NCBI GenBank assembly: GCA_036346375.1 | Contig: CM070500.1 | Span: 78,782,437-78,846,436 of the forward strand | Direction: 5' to 3' | From: Guadua angustifolia | Taxonomy: Eukaryota; Streptophyta; Magnoliopsida; Poales; Poaceae | Length of the DNA stretch: 64,000 bases | Part shown: piece by piece, positions 33,801-46,400 of the stretch | Numbering within the stretch: the stretch's first letter is position 1 | How the letters are laid out: the number at the start of each line of letters is the position of its first letter | Notes under the pieces: generated by a model | What the model saw: the letters and a program-made list of their open reading frames with translations, nothing else | What the model was told of the DNA's origin: nothing | Database searches by the model: none | Program-made: the position numbers and the translations under genes

Positions 33801-34988
33801 AGCTTACTTGTTGAATGAGGGATCAACCAGGGCCCCTTTTTCGCAAATGGTTTAGCATCCGAAAGCCTGTCGAGCTAGGAAGATGGTCGGATGGTTCAAA
33901 ACGAGACAACAAATAAGAGTATTTTTATCCTGGTTCGGGCCTCTCGCGAAGGAGATAACGACCCTACATCCAGTGGCTTCACTACTGTCGAAGAATGGTT
34001 TACAGGGTGCTTGCTCGGGAATGTCAAGCCTTCTCTCTTCTCTCCACTTCTTATAGATACGCTTGGGTGTTTCTTTTTTACAGTCTCTTCTCTAGAGGAT
34101 ATCCCCCTAAACGCTTCATACAACGGGGTATTTATAGATGATTATAGTCTTACATCATTTATAACTGAATGACATGCCACTCATCGCGTCCGGGACGTAT
34201 GAATCTGTTTCTCGCTTTAGCTATGCCGTGACGTGGGCGTAGTGGGCTTAGAATGTGGCCGTACGGTCCTTCGAGCCACCGTGTGATTAATGCCACGTCG
34301 TCTTCGTGGGCCGTGCTCGACCTGCCGATCATGCCCGAGGTCTTCCTTCAGCTTTGGTCGTCCGTCGCACTCCTCCGAGCAGGCACGCTCGGGAAACATA
34401 GGCACATGCTCGGGGATGAGCTTGGTCGTGGTCGGGGCAGACCCATAGGTCGATCTACCCGAAGGTCTTCCTTAGGAACACCATCCAAGGGTAAGCATAG
34501 TCAGCCGCCGATTGACCGCCGGGGTACGATGGTCTTCATGGGAGTTACTCAATCCCCAACACCTTCCTTTTCTTAGACGGTGAGGTCCTTGGACAATCGT
34601 CGAAGGCATGGTTGGAGGTCAATTCCTAGGAGCAGGAGCAACTAGAGGATGGCTATTACTACTACTACTATCAAGAGGAGTGGTAGTATTAGTCATCCAT
34701 TTTCCCATGCTAGCCAGTTAACGGGGGATAGGAAGGTAAGAGTATCTTTTGTTGTAATATTATTATGTAAAGTTAAGATACGTACAATAGCCATGCGTGG
34801 CTAATGGAATGCAATAAAGGATTCCATTATCTGTCTCTAATTATTGTTCTGCTGCAATACTTTGTTTACGGTGTAGTAACTAATAAAGCATCGAAATGCT
34901 AATGTTTTGCTAGTTGCTATGCTAAGATTTGCGTAATTAACTCTAGGGTGACAGTCGTTACCAAAGGTTAATTATGCGGGTTGCCACA
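30888..34988 (+). mobile_element. Solo LTR, about 4.1 kb with a nested insertion
   Basis: Starts TGTGAGAAACC and ends GGTTGCCACA (TG...CA), flanked by a perfect 5-bp duplication ACTAT (30,883-30,887 and 34,989-34,993). No gag-pol is present, so it is a solo LTR. Without the nested element it is about 3.3 kb. It contains TTGCTGAGTACTTCGTACTC near 33,731, a string I associate with long LTRs of grass Ty3/Gypsy elements of Tekay type. Short open frames inside (31.3-32.5 kb, 33.2-33.4 kb) have no domain and are not called. Confidence 0.75.
33770..34561. mobile_element. Nested 792-bp solo LTR
   Basis: Starts TGTCGACGATTCGG and ends CAATCCCCAACA, flanked by CCTTC on both sides (33,765-33,769 and 34,562-34,566). 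It includes a CCTGGTTCGGGCC stretch seen in LTRs of grass elements. It interrupts the larger solo LTR right after its TACTCACCCTTG region. Confidence 0.75.
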
Positions 34989-34993
34989 ACTAT

Positions 34994-37900
34994 GTAATCC
35001 TTGAAGGGACTTCAAGGACTAAACAGTATAGACATGCTAAGTGACTTCAAGGTCAGAGCCACCAAGAGATAAACAATTCTTACTTCAAAGGAGCAAAAAT
35101 AAAGAATGCCACAAGATTAGTATTTGTGCACATATTTTTTTTCTTTTGCAAAGAACGACGAAATTGTGCATAACATATTTTCCAACAAAGGAAGAATATA
35201 AAATCAGGGAATGAACCCTCTGCGTTTGTTTCACTAAATTAAGTGCATCAGTCATGAGATATCCACAATTGAAGCTAGGATCACATCATGAGCAATTAAG
35301 ACAGTCTAGTTGCTAGGATCGCTTCAGAAAACTTGAGTAATCCTTAATGAATAGCTAATATTCATTAACTTTGGTGCAGAGGTACAGTATTCAGTATGGA
35401 ACTTGTTGGCTGCCTGAATGTAAATTTAATACAGGCTGTTGGTTAATCATGCAATAGGCACATACAAAAGCATGTGCAGTTACCAAATTAAGGTTGTCTT
35501 TAATACAGGGTGTTGGTTATTCTAAGACCCCCCATGCTTACGAAAGTGAGGGGAAACAAACAATAGTCCCCTATACAAGATGAGGGGAGATAGTGAGTCA
35601 TTGGATATGGCAAGTAAGAAGTCCTGAGTTCATTATTGGTCAAGATGAGCGATAAAATGGCTAACAACAGGTCAACGGATTTTGTTTACTTGTAGCGATC
35701 CTATTTTCCCGTGTTGATGCCACATGCCGCATGTAGTTCTGAGCTAAACTTACCTGTCAAAGACTTGGGAAGGCCAACTCTGATCTAAGCAATTTAGCTT
35801 TTGGGGGCCAAGGACTACTTTTTAAGATCTTTGCTCAGTTGTTTCTTGTTGTACCCTTCAATTGTATTTGTTACTGCAATATGAGTTGTTCAGGACTACT
35901 CAAAATACATTAAACTTTGCCATATATGCTATGTTGTGGGCTTGTGATATTTAGGTTTTAAAATGTCTTTATTTTGAGATTAAACGGTAGCGATGTCAAT
36001 ATTTAAGCATTGCAGCTGATGTTCTGACTTGATGTAGGCTCTGACTTGATGTAGGTTCGATCATTGAGAATAGATGTGAAAGTATGGGAGCCAGTCATTA
36101 CGGATTTGTTTCATACACATGGAAATGATTACACTAATTCCATTTGGGAAGCTCTGCTTCCGAAAGATCAAGGGTATGTTGAAGCAGATTTATATTTTTT
36201 TTCTTAACTACTTTTCACCTACATGATCTAAGCATTTCTCCTCCTAGCCACAACTCCCTTCTGAAATCTGTGAGCAGTAGTACTTTGAGTCATTGACTAA
36301 TAAATCAGCCGACCAGTTTGTGCTAAGTGCTAACATGGATCACGTGTACAGGCTGTTTGTACTTCATGTATTGTGCAGGCATTTTCAAATTATTTGAGCT
36401 TTCTGGAAGTCTGGAACTCTTTGGCTTATCCTTACATATAAGGAACATAGCATCCCAATTGTAATAGACTTCCCAGTTACCATTTTAGAATGAACTCAAG
36501 ACTTGAATGTCCATTGGATTTTCAGTGTGCATTGAAATGAACCTGTTTCATTATGGGTAGGGGTTCTCAATAACATAATCAACAACATGTAAGGAAGGTG
36601 TTTTCTCATTTGGAAATGCTATTGTTAATAATACTTGTTCAGTAGATGTATATGAAGAATCGGTATTACTTATTTCCTTTTCATCCATGTGTTCGAGCTT
36701 TATTAGCTTTCTTATTCTAATCTTCTACAAAGGAGTCAGAAGACGAGCCATTGAACAGACTTCTATACATTAAGAGCATTGGCAACTAAGATGTTCAGGC
36801 GGGCATGGAAGAAGAACTAACTTTGCTCTTTTCTCCTGTCTTAATTTCTTTCTTGACATGAGCTAAGTTGCACATTTAACAGATCGAGCGCACGCACTCA
36901 CTCACCGATGGGGGGAGGCTGCCGGTCAGGGGCGGCGTGGTGGGGAGATGAAGCCGCAGCAAACGGCAATGCTAAGCCTCAAGGACTAAGCGCGGCAAAC
37001 AGGAAAAACACATAAGAACAATACAATGAGACGGCAGGCGAACTAATATGGAAGCAGGCCTAAACAATCCTCGGCTCCATTTCGGCCTGAGCGTTGTCGA
37101 CGGTGGCGGCGGTAAAAGCAGCAGCTGTTAACTCATCGAGATTGAGGGGGAGGGGGAGGCGGTGTGCAGTGGCGGAGCCAAAAATTTCTAAAGGAAAGGG
37201 CCTAAGAATGAAGTGAATATCTATTAATGATTGATACCTTGTCAGCGGTGGCGGCAGTCGCGACGCAGGCGAGCAGACGCATGCGCAGTGTTATCTCCGA
37301 TCGTCACCGCCTAAAGCTTATTGTTAGCACTTAGCACACAATACTCTACTGCCCTGAGGATTAGACGAATAGTACTGTATCAAAGACCAAAAATGTCCAG
37401 AAAAATTGGACGTCCTAACAATTCTGTAGACCAATCATAAATTCACAATCACATGATTTGATCAACTTGTTGCGGTAACTAAACTAATAATTAATCAATC
37501 AATAATTAGCAAAAGGCACGAAGCCACAAACTGTTCATGGATATATCATATGGAGAAAACTAGATAACATCACAAGGGACAAAGGTTCAGGCGTTCAGCA
37601 CACCGCGCACATCATCGTAAACCAGTCTGATCGATCGGACTGTTTCTACTGGAATAACACAGAGAACGGGAGACCTCCTTTCATGGGCCATTCGTATGCA
37701 TCATAATGGTTTATCACTAACAATATTGTCTGTAAGTATATTTCTTAACAGCATTTCCTAACTGAGCTCATGTTGTAGTTCTAGATAATTGTCCCATGTG
37801 ATTGCAGTACTAGCCTGCCCTCTTCTCGCAAGTCTTCTATAGTACCAAACTACCAATTGATCAACCTTCTGTATGCAAGTGGAATAACACAGAGATCGGA

Positions 37901-38094
37901 CTGTTTCGAATAACAAAGAGCTCCTTTCATGGGCCAGGGGGGCCCATCACGCCCCACGACTCACTTCGGGCGGTGTGAGAAGACTAACCGGCGTGGGCAG
38001 AGGTGGGTGACACCAACCGGCGTGGGCGGAGCGGGGGAGATGAAGCCAACGTGGGCAGATCTGGCCAAGAAGAAGGTAGCGCAAGCGGATCACA
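34994..38094. other. CACTA interior or other non-coding DNA
   Basis: AT-rich DNA (35.0-36.8 kb), then a GC-richer part (36.88-37.3 kb) with GGTGGCGGCGGT runs that looks like a captured gene piece, without an open frame I can assign. A stretch at 30,842-30,880 recurs at about 35,350-35,390 (AATATTCATTAACTTTGGTG). A segment near 37,625-37,690 recurs degraded at 37,871-37,935 (ACACAGAGAWCGG, CTCCTTTCATGGGCCA). No genes recognised. Confidence 0.5.
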
Positions 38095-38155
38095 GATAAT
38101 ATTATCAGTGGCAGTTTTTAATAAAAACCGTCACTGATAATAATATCAGTTCAAA
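38095..38155. repeat. Internal CACTA-type inverted repeat
   Basis: CAGATAATATTATCAGTGGC then GTTTTTAATAAAAACCGTCAC and TGATAATAATATCAG form a dyad of the same kind as the CACTA subterminal repeats at 16.4 kb and 46.7 kb. It may mark the end of a second CACTA copy or an internal remnant. Confidence 0.6.
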
Positions 38156-38950
38156 CTTAGACATTTAAAGTGCTATTAAATCTCATTAAAATATTTTTAA
38201 ACTTTTTGACCAGGTTAAAACTATAATTGTTATTATCCATAAAAATTTTAGGAGTAAAATCGGTTACATAAAAATTAGAAAAAATCTAATAACACTGACT
38301 GTTTTATTTGCTCACTTCTATTTTTATTTTTATTTGAGGACGAAAATGACACCAAGAATTTTTTTAAACTTTTTGAAAGAGTTTGATATGGGCTAGTTTT
38401 TATTATTTAAAATTTTTAGATCAAAATCATGCATATTTATTTTCTATTAATTACGATATGGCGCTTTTAGATTTTCTTATTTTCTATTTTTGAATTTTAA
38501 AAGGAATTTTATGTGATTATTAATTTTTATATTTTTACTCTAATTTGATACTGTTTTTTGGAAGACATGGTAAAATTTTAGCTAGAGGAAAATTTTAAAG
38601 ATTTTTGTAAAATTCTAACATGCCATTGTTTTGCAGTCAAAAAGAGTCATATCACATTTCACTTCATTATCTTATTTTTTTACATCACATTCGCCTTACT
38701 CCACATAAATACATATTTTTTATGTCACATTTCCATTACTCCATATAAATGCACACATATTACCGTTACTCCTAGCCAATTATTATTTTTTCACAATTTG
38801 GCCTTCTTTGTGATCATCACGATGATAGGCAACTTCTTGAGTGGTTTCTTCCTTAATTCTGATGCTACCGTCTATGAAAGGAGGCAACTCATCAAATTGG
38901 TTGTACTCTTCCTCATCCACGATATTCTCAACTCTAACGATTCTTCTTTT
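38156..38950. other. AT-rich stretch downstream of TNP2
   Basis: AT-rich and without an ORF until the TNP2 3' end near 38,950. It should hold the 3' UTR of the transposase gene. Nothing else recognised. Confidence 0.5.
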
Positions 38951-38959
38951 CCTTAAGAA

Positions 38960-40197
38960 CTATATGCGCTTTTTATCTGCCGGGTTGAGTACATAGAAGA
39001 CTTGTGCTACTTGCATCGCAAGTACGAATGGTTTATCTTTGTATTCGATATATTTGATATCCACAGTAGTGAAGCCATACTTGTCCACCTTAACGCCCTT
39101 TGGGAGTTGGACCAAACGACACTGAAATTCCAGGATCTTGAAAATGTAGTAGTTGAGCTCCCAAATCTCCTCCATGAACCTGTAGAAGTTGCACTTCTTA
39201 CTGCCTGTGTTATCGTAGGCATCTATACGGACACCATTATTTTGGTAAGTGCTTTTGCTATCCTGAATTCTTGTGTAAAATGTATATTCATTTATGTCGT
39301 ATCCTTACTATGTCACGATTGTACCTGAAGGCCCTTTTGCCAACTACCTCAATGTAACACTCATTTCTTCACTAGACATGTTCTCCCTAAATCAATGATT
39401 GAACAAACGATTGTGCTCTTTTGTTATCCAAACCTCTGATCGTCCACGGTTTTCTCTCCGTAGTTTATCCTTGTGTATGTCCATATACGAGGACACCTCA
39501 ACTGATTGTTGTAAAACTGTGGAATGGGCTTATTCGAACAAAGCATGATCGTAAAAATTTATGGATTTCTTTCCTATTACTCCTTTCCCAGCTAGCCTGC
39601 CCTCATGGCGAGATACAGGCACTCCTACCAGTTCGACCTTGTCCATGTAATTAATGCAGAACTCAATAACCTCCTCAGTTGCATAACCTTCTACAATGGA
39701 GCCTTCCGACCGAGATCGATTACGTGCATATTTCTGCAGAACATCTATATACCGTTCAAACGGGTACATCTGATATAGAAATATGGGGTCACAAATATTT
39801 ATTTCATTCACAAGGTGAACAATGAGATGAACCATGATATCGAAAAATGATGGAGGAAAATACGTCTCTACCTAGCACATAGTCTTGACCACATCAGCCT
39901 GTAGTTTATAAAGTCTAATGGGATCAATGATTTTCTGTGAAATCGCGTTAAAGAAGAAACACAACCTTATGATTGCCTCTCAGACCTTGTCAGGCAAAAT
40001 ATCTCTAATTGCAATAGGGAGTATTTGTGTCATCATCACATGATAATCATAAGACTTTATGCCAGTTAATTTCAAATCTTTCATCGATACCAGTTTCTTG
40101 ATGTTTGCGGAGTAACCGAACGGAACTTTAACACTATGCAAGCACTTGCAGAGGTCTGTTTTCTCTTTCTTAGACAAGTGTAGCAAGAAAGGGAAAG
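38960..40197 (-). pseudogene. CACTA TNP2 transposase, C-terminal part
   Basis: Read right to left: GIKSYDYHVMMTQILPIAIR (about 40,000-40,080), then LVNEINICDP, YPFERYIDVLQKYARN and SRHEGRL (39,590-39,830, DUF4218-like), then the DUF4216-like end with YKDKPFVLAMQVAQVFYVLN (38,980-39,050). This is the standard order after the TNP2 core in plant CACTA transposases. Frames are interrupted by several stops and shifts between these blocks, some of which may be introns. A solo LTR at 40,203 cuts it from the N-terminal part. Confidence 0.8.
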
Positions 40198-40202
40198 ATA
40201 AA

Positions 40203-43200
40203 TGTAACACCCCGGCACCCCGTGCCCTGAATGTTACACCCTCAAGAACCCAACCGCTAGCACAAGACACTAGAATAATTTAGCCAAACTAGCTAACCTG
40301 CTTAGCTACTTACCATAATTATTAGAAATTTCGGCAGCACCTCCCCTAAAACTAGGACATCCACTCAGCAGACAGAAGACAACATTTGATAACAATATCA
40401 TAAGCAACTAAAGGTAACCAACCACGCACAAAAAAACACAACCACAAATTATTTATTACAAGTCATGAACTCATTAAGATTAGAAGCGATAAAACTAATA
40501 TGAGACTATGGTGATAAGCCGTGATCGTGCTACTACTCCCATCCCAGCATGCCGACTTCAGGGTACCTACACATATGTGACAAAAGAAGTGAGTTGAAGA
40601 CTCAGCAAGTACAACAAGTAGCAATAACCACAAAACAACACAACAATTAATGTATTTAAATCAATAACATGCTCAAATCTCTTAAACCAGAGTAACAAGT
40701 ACATAACCAAAGAAATCACCGCCGGTTACCTCATCCACTACCTTACTCATTTATTTCAGATACCTCAATAGATAATATGGAAGGAGCCCATGACTCAACC
40801 TATTCAGAATCTCGAAAATTTCCCTCAACTCAAGGATCATTTATTATCATTCATCATTAGTAGTATCATACAAGGCGGCAGACTTATTCGCAATCCACAC
40901 AATATGTCACAATCAACACGTTGACCATCACTCCTTTTGCAATGATATGCAATGCAACTATGCTTGAATGCTCATATGCACCTTTCAAAGCATATACCGG
41001 TATGGCTGAGTGCACACCCATCGGTGTGCACCCTCTCATTCCCCTCCATCCCGTGGAGGGTGCCTACTCTTACTGACTCGCTCCCATGCACTCGTGCGTA
41101 TGGGACTACGAGGTAGGACTTCCGTGCTCACTACGGGTGAGCACCGAGGCCCACATCAATACGGGACGCCTCGTCCATTATGAATGCACAAATGCAGTTG
41201 ACACAATTAACTTGCAACTACAATCATTTCTACCATTCCACATAGACATGACTGGAAATATCGATAACAATCAAATTCTCATATTCATGAATAATCATTC
41301 ACAATTGTCTAATCAAACTCATGAATAAAACCAGGGCTACATATCGCATAAATTAATAGCACAAAGAATATCTCAAATATACTAACTCTAGAAATAACTT
41401 AATCATTCAAACCTCGCACATAAACACTCAACCCATTCTCAACAACGCCGATGTACTTGCCTTAAACTGTAGGGAGTGGAGTGGCGCGCGGGGAAGAGGC
41501 CACTCTTCCAAGATGCGGGGTGTAGATCATTAGGGCTGGAAATTTGGCTCGCGGTTCGCAGCTCGGCTCGGGCTCGGCCAGGCTCGGCTCGGCTCGGTCA
41601 GGCTCGCGGCTCGGAGCGAGCCCGAGCCGAGCCTATTTTTGTGGCTCGGTTTTTTAGCGAGCCGGCTCGGCTCGGCTCGCCTCGGCTCGCGAGCCGGCTC
41701 GTTGGCTCGGCCCAATTAGCCCATATGAGCAAAACCCTAAACAATACCTTCTGAATTTTGAATTCTTGAATCAGTGATGATGCAATGTCAGTGTTTATGT
41801 TTACTAATTGTTCTATTGAACCTCTAGGTTTACTAATTCTGAATGCAATATTAGTGTTTACTAATTCTGAATGCAATTTCTTGAACTCTTGATAATGAAT
41901 GCAAATGCAATTCTGTTTTTTTGTTAGTAATATCTTGACTTTATTACTTGAAAGGTATATTGTTTGGTCATTTATGAAGTTTTATATTAAAATTTGAAAA
42001 AAAAATCATATTGGTCTGGCTCGGCGAGCCGACGAGCCGGCTCGCGAGCCGACCTCGAGCCGAGCCGAGCCGACTTTTTGGCTCGCCTCGGCCGAGCCGA
42101 GCCTGCCTCGGCCAAGACATTGACCGAGCCAAGACAGAGCCGAAGCCGAGCCTGCCTCGGCTTCGTTCACTTTCTATAGATCATGCAGTTTCAACTGATC
42201 CAGCTCAGAGGGGTCACCAAATGAATGAGAATTGGATGAACCTTGTTCTTTGATTTCAACTATTGTTTGAGGCAATGGCTTCCGGTTCTGTGGTTGATCA
42301 TGCTCAAAGTATTCAAAGATCAGTTCTGCATCATCAAAGAAGCAAAATGATGGAGCAGAGCTACTAGCAAAGAGGCCATCAATTGAGTCATTTTGAAGCA
42401 ATGAACATGGAATATCCAGAGTTTTCTGTCTTAGGAACATCAACATTTAGCTTCTTGAGACTGATGGATATAGAATTCTGAGAGTATCTAAATAATTGCA
42501 CTAATGATAGATAAGGAATAAAATAAGCACTGAAAGAGTCCAAATTCCACGAATCTTCGACCTTTACTCCTATGCCAAAACTTGTACATTCTAAATACCA
42601 TTCCCAAACATCTAGTAAGGAAACATCCGGCCACCAAGGCTTGCTCAGGAGAGTGGACCTTGGTGTATTGCACAATATTGCATCAGGAGGCTTGTAGGAT
42701 AAAGAAGCAATGACTGGAGCAGTGCATTGTGACAAAAGGTCAACTTGGTTCTTGCTACCATCAGAATACTTGTCGGCCTTGTAGGTTCTCATAGAATCGA
42801 TCACATTAGAGCCAATGTTGTCTATCTTTTCCTTGGTTTCGCTTTCAGAATTTTACTAGTCAGGTCACACCCAAAGAAAGGTCTTCGCCTTCTCAAGAAC
42901 TTTTGCATCTATTCTGTTATTAGAATCATCGTTTGATTTCTTCGGTGACACTAGATCAGGGTCACTCATGAGTTGTATTGGATGCAACATTGCCCCATGA
43001 TAATCAATGGCACATAGCTGATTAATTGATCAGGCTGTGGGATACCATGCATACACCTCACAGCCATTTCATCGAACACATGGTGAGCAAGCTATACATT
43101 CACAAACTCAAGGAGGAGGAAGGAAGCACCTCGGCTTGGGGGGAAGAGGAACGCTGGCTGGGAGGATCCGAGGCACGACTTGAGGGGCTCGGCTGCCGCC

Positions 43201-43703
43201 GAGGCGCCTGTCGCCGGCCAGGGGGCGCCGGAGAAGCCAAGGGCTGCCGACTGGGGGAGGACAACCAGGGGTGGCCGGCTGTAGGGGGAGATGGAGGCGT
43301 TGCCAGCCAGGGGAAGGGCGCCACCACCGGCTGGAGCTGGAGGAGCGGCCAGCCAGGAAGACGCCGACGCCGGCTCTTGCTGCAGCTGGCGTCTTAGAGC
43401 CGAAGGGGAACCAAGGCGCCAGAGGAGTAGCCGGCCAGGGGGAAGTCGCCGGCGGCTGGCCGGGGTAGGGCCGGAGGGGCGCCGGAGCGTGGCTCGCCGG
43501 TTGGGGAGGAGAGGAGGCAGGGAGACCTGGCTGGAGGAGCGACTGCCGCACGGGGGAAAAAAAGAGAGGGAGGAGGAGAGGCGGCTGGGAGGGGGGTGCA
43601 CGAAAAAGGATGGCTAGGGTTTTTGGATGATTAATCCCCCCCCATGGGCCAAGCTCTCCCCCACAAGGCCCAAGGCAACTCTAAAATTAAATAGAGTATT
43701 ACA
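40203..43703 (-). mobile_element. Solo LTR (3.5 kb) inserted in the TNP2 gene
   Basis: Bounded by TGTAACACCCCGG (left) and GAGTATTACA (right), flanked by a perfect 5-bp duplication ATAAA (40,198-40,202 and 43,704-43,708). No internal gag-pol, so solo. Sense is probably minus: read that way, a GC-rich leader follows the start and the end reads CGGGGTGTTACA, as in Tekay-like Gypsy LTRs. The long overlapping frames at 43.0-43.6 kb lie in that GC-rich part on both strands and are not genes. It also contains a hAT-type element. Confidence 0.75.
41531..42176. mobile_element. hAT-type miniature element with GGCTCG arrays
   Basis: Starts TAGGGCTGGAAAT and ends TTCACTTTCTA, weak hAT-like ends (TAG...CTA). 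Perfect 8-bp duplication TAGATCAT on both sides (41,523-41,530 and 42,177-42,184). Both flanks of the 646-bp element consist of GGCTCGGCTCG arrays and their complement, with an AT-rich centre, so it can fold back. Same design as the element at 3,783 with a different repeat unit. Confidence 0.85.
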
Positions 43704-43708
43704 ATAAA

Positions 43709-45480
43709 GTCAACTTTTCCCGGTGTCTTGAGGATGTAGCTTGACACTGATTTTCGTATCTTCTAGGTCCCTTCGTGCCTTGAGTCCATCCTTAGTTTTG
43801 CTAGGAATATTCAGTAAAAGACCAAGCACGCTGTCACATACATTCTTCTCTACATGCATGACATCGATGCAGTGTCGAACTTCTAAGTCCTTTCAATAGG
43901 GCAAGTCCCAAAATATAGATCACGTCTTCCACGTGGTTTTCTCAGTACGGAACCTCGAGGTTTTATCAGTCCTTACCTTTCCAAGCATAACATTAAGATT
44001 CTTAACCATATCACAAACCTCTTCCCTAGGAAGAGGCATTGGAACTGAACCATCCTCTTTTGTCTCGTCGAATTGTTTCTTCATATTGCGATACGGATAA
44101 TTCCTGCGAAGGAACCTACGGTGACGCATGTACATTGTTTTCCTCGAGTTATTGAGCCACATACTAGTAGTTTCATCTAGACACTAGGGGCATGCTTTGG
44201 CTCCTTTTATAGTATGGCCGGACAGGTTACCTAGGGCAGGTAAATCATTGATGGTGCAGAACAACAATGCGCGTAGAGTGAAGTACCCTCGTTTATACTC
44301 ATCCCATACCTGTACATCTTCATTCCACAGTATTATAAGATCTTCCACCAATGGTTGTAGGTATACATCAATATTGTTGCCAGATTATCTCGGCCCTTGG
44401 ATAAGCAGTGACATCATGATGTACTTTCACTTCATACATAGCCAAGGAGGAAGCTTGTAGATACAGAGAGTCACGGGCCAAGTGCTATGAATGTTGCTTA
44501 TATTACTGAAAGGATTCATTCCATCCATACTCAACCCAAACCTTATATTCCTCGATTCATTTCCTAAGTTCTCCCTGAAGAGTCTATCGATGGTTCTTCA
44601 CTAGGCAGAATCAGCAGGGTGTCTCAGTTTTCCATCCCTCTTACGCTCTTCAGAGTGCCATTGCATCAATTTGGCATGCTTTTTATTTCCAAATAAACGC
44701 TTCAAATGAGGTATTACTGGCAAATACCACACCACTTTAGCGGGAGTTCCTTTCTTCACCTCGATGCCTTCGCTGTCATCGCCTTTACATTTGTATCACA
44801 ATGCTTTGCACACCGTACATACATATGTGTCTGCATAGTCTTTGCGATAGAGTATACAATCATTTGGACATGCATGTATTCTTTCTATTTTCAATTCCAA
44901 GGGACATACAATCTTCTTAGCTAGATACATAGTTTTAGGCAACACGTTTCTCTCTGAAAGTATGTTCGCTAAGAGATGTAACAACGCCATGAAACTCTTG
45001 TCGGATCAACCATTGTCTGCCTTCAATTTTAGCAATGAAAGCACGGTGTGCAATTTTGTGTATTCCTCCTTGCAACCCGGGAATAAAGATTTCTCCGAAT
45101 TCTCCATCAAACCCTTGAATTGATTAAACTCTTTATGACTAGTGTAGTTCTCTTCTGCATTGCGCAACATTTGAGCCAGATTATTATCGTCATCGATGAC
45201 CAACCTATCCTCATCGGATCCATAACTGATGTTAGCTGCCATATTGCCGGCTCTGTCATTATCAACGTTATCACGTTGAAGTATGATCTCCTCTTCACCG
45301 TGCCTTGTCCAACTTGTATAGCCATGTATAAAACCCCTCCGAATCAAGTGCAAGTGGATATGGTCTTTGTCCGAAAACATCTTCTCATTCTTGCATTCAA
45401 TACATGGACAATGTATATACTTCGTTTTCTTTTGCAAACTGTTCTCCTCGGCGGCTCTTAAAAAAGCAGATATGCCATCG
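43709..45480 (-). pseudogene. CACTA TNP2 transposase, N-terminal and core part
   Basis: Read right to left: a transposase-associated domain with CPCIECKN and HLIRRGFIHGYTSWTRHGE (45,290-45,430), then IHACPNDCILYRKDY (44,830-44,880), DGMNPFSNIS and STWPV (44,470-44,530), LPPWLC (about 44,440), and HRRFLRRNYPYRNMKKQF (44,050-44,130). These are the ordered landmarks of TNP2. Stops interrupt the frame between them (for example after PPWLCMK), so it is degraded apart from the LTR insertion. TNP2 cuts and joins CACTA ends. Confidence 0.8.
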
Positions 45481-45572
45481 ATGTATTCTCAACTGTAACG
45501 GTTCGCATTGTACATCCATCTTCGGTCCATCTACAATTAATTAATGTAAATAATTAATGTAAAGAATTATTA

Positions 45573-46400
45573 ATATGCTCATACCTAACCAAAATTAAAT
45601 TTGTCCTCTAAATGAGTTACATAATAAATTCATCAACTCAAAATGAAAGGCAACTTTATGATCACGAACCTTCCATATTAACTAAAATTTAATGTTTATT
45701 AATATCCAATAATCTTAAGTAAATAAATTTAATATATGCTTGATAAAAATTAGCTAACAATAGCCACTATTGGAGCAAGATGTATATGCACACATTAACG
45801 ATAAAAATTAATAGTAATTAAAAATAAATCTTAATTACTTAATTTTTATATATGCTCATACCTAGCCAAAATTAAATTTATCCTCCGAAAGAGCTAGATA
45901 ATAAATTCATCATCTCAAAATGCAAGGCAACTTCATGATCACCCATCTACCATATTATCTAAAATTTAATTTTTATTAATATCCAATAATCTTAATTAAA
46001 TAAAATTTGATATATGCTTGATAAAAATTAGCTAACAATAGCCACTAATATGGAGCAAGATATATATGCATCGTACTAACGGTAAAAAATTAATGGTAAT
46101 TAAAAAATAAATCTTAATTACTTAATTTTTATATATGCTCATATCTAGCAAAAATTAAATTTATCCTCCGAAAGAGCTAGATAATAAATTCATCATCGCA
46201 AAATGCAAAGCAATTTCAAGATCACCTATCTACCATATTAACTAAAATTTAATTTTTGTTAATATCTAATAATCTTAATAAAATAAATTTAATATATGCT
46301 TGATCATAATTCATCATCTAAAAAAAGTAGACAACTTAATCTAATGGAGCAAGGTAATAAATTCATCATCTACAAAATGCTAGGTAAATAAAAATAACTA
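45573..46400. repeat. Tandem repeat of about 280 bp, three copies
   Basis: Copies begin at about 45,573, 45,850 and 46,133, each with ATATGCTCATA followed by CAAAATTAAATTTATCCTCC-like sequence and a run about cutting AT-rich DNA (TAATATCCAATAATCTTAA). Periods are 277 and 283. Located upstream of the TNP2 start, within the CACTA 5' part. Nothing coding. Confidence 0.75.

Noticed and set aside
31320..34576. Several 60-108 codon frames as possible small genes
   Set aside because: All are within solo LTRs, without domains and without conserved starts.
41531..42176. GGCTCG arrays as a satellite or G-quadruplex array
   Set aside because: Clear 8-bp duplications and TAG/CTA ends make a miniature transposon the better explanation; G-runs are too short for typical quadruplexes.
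43026..43617. Long overlapping open frames on both strands (up to 169 codons)
   Set aside because: They lie in the GC-rich leader of the solo LTR 40,203-43,703, several frames are open at once, and none has a recognisable domain.
45573..46400. CRISPR-like repeat array
   Set aside because: The repeats are about 280 bp long with no spacers, and the genome is plant nuclear.
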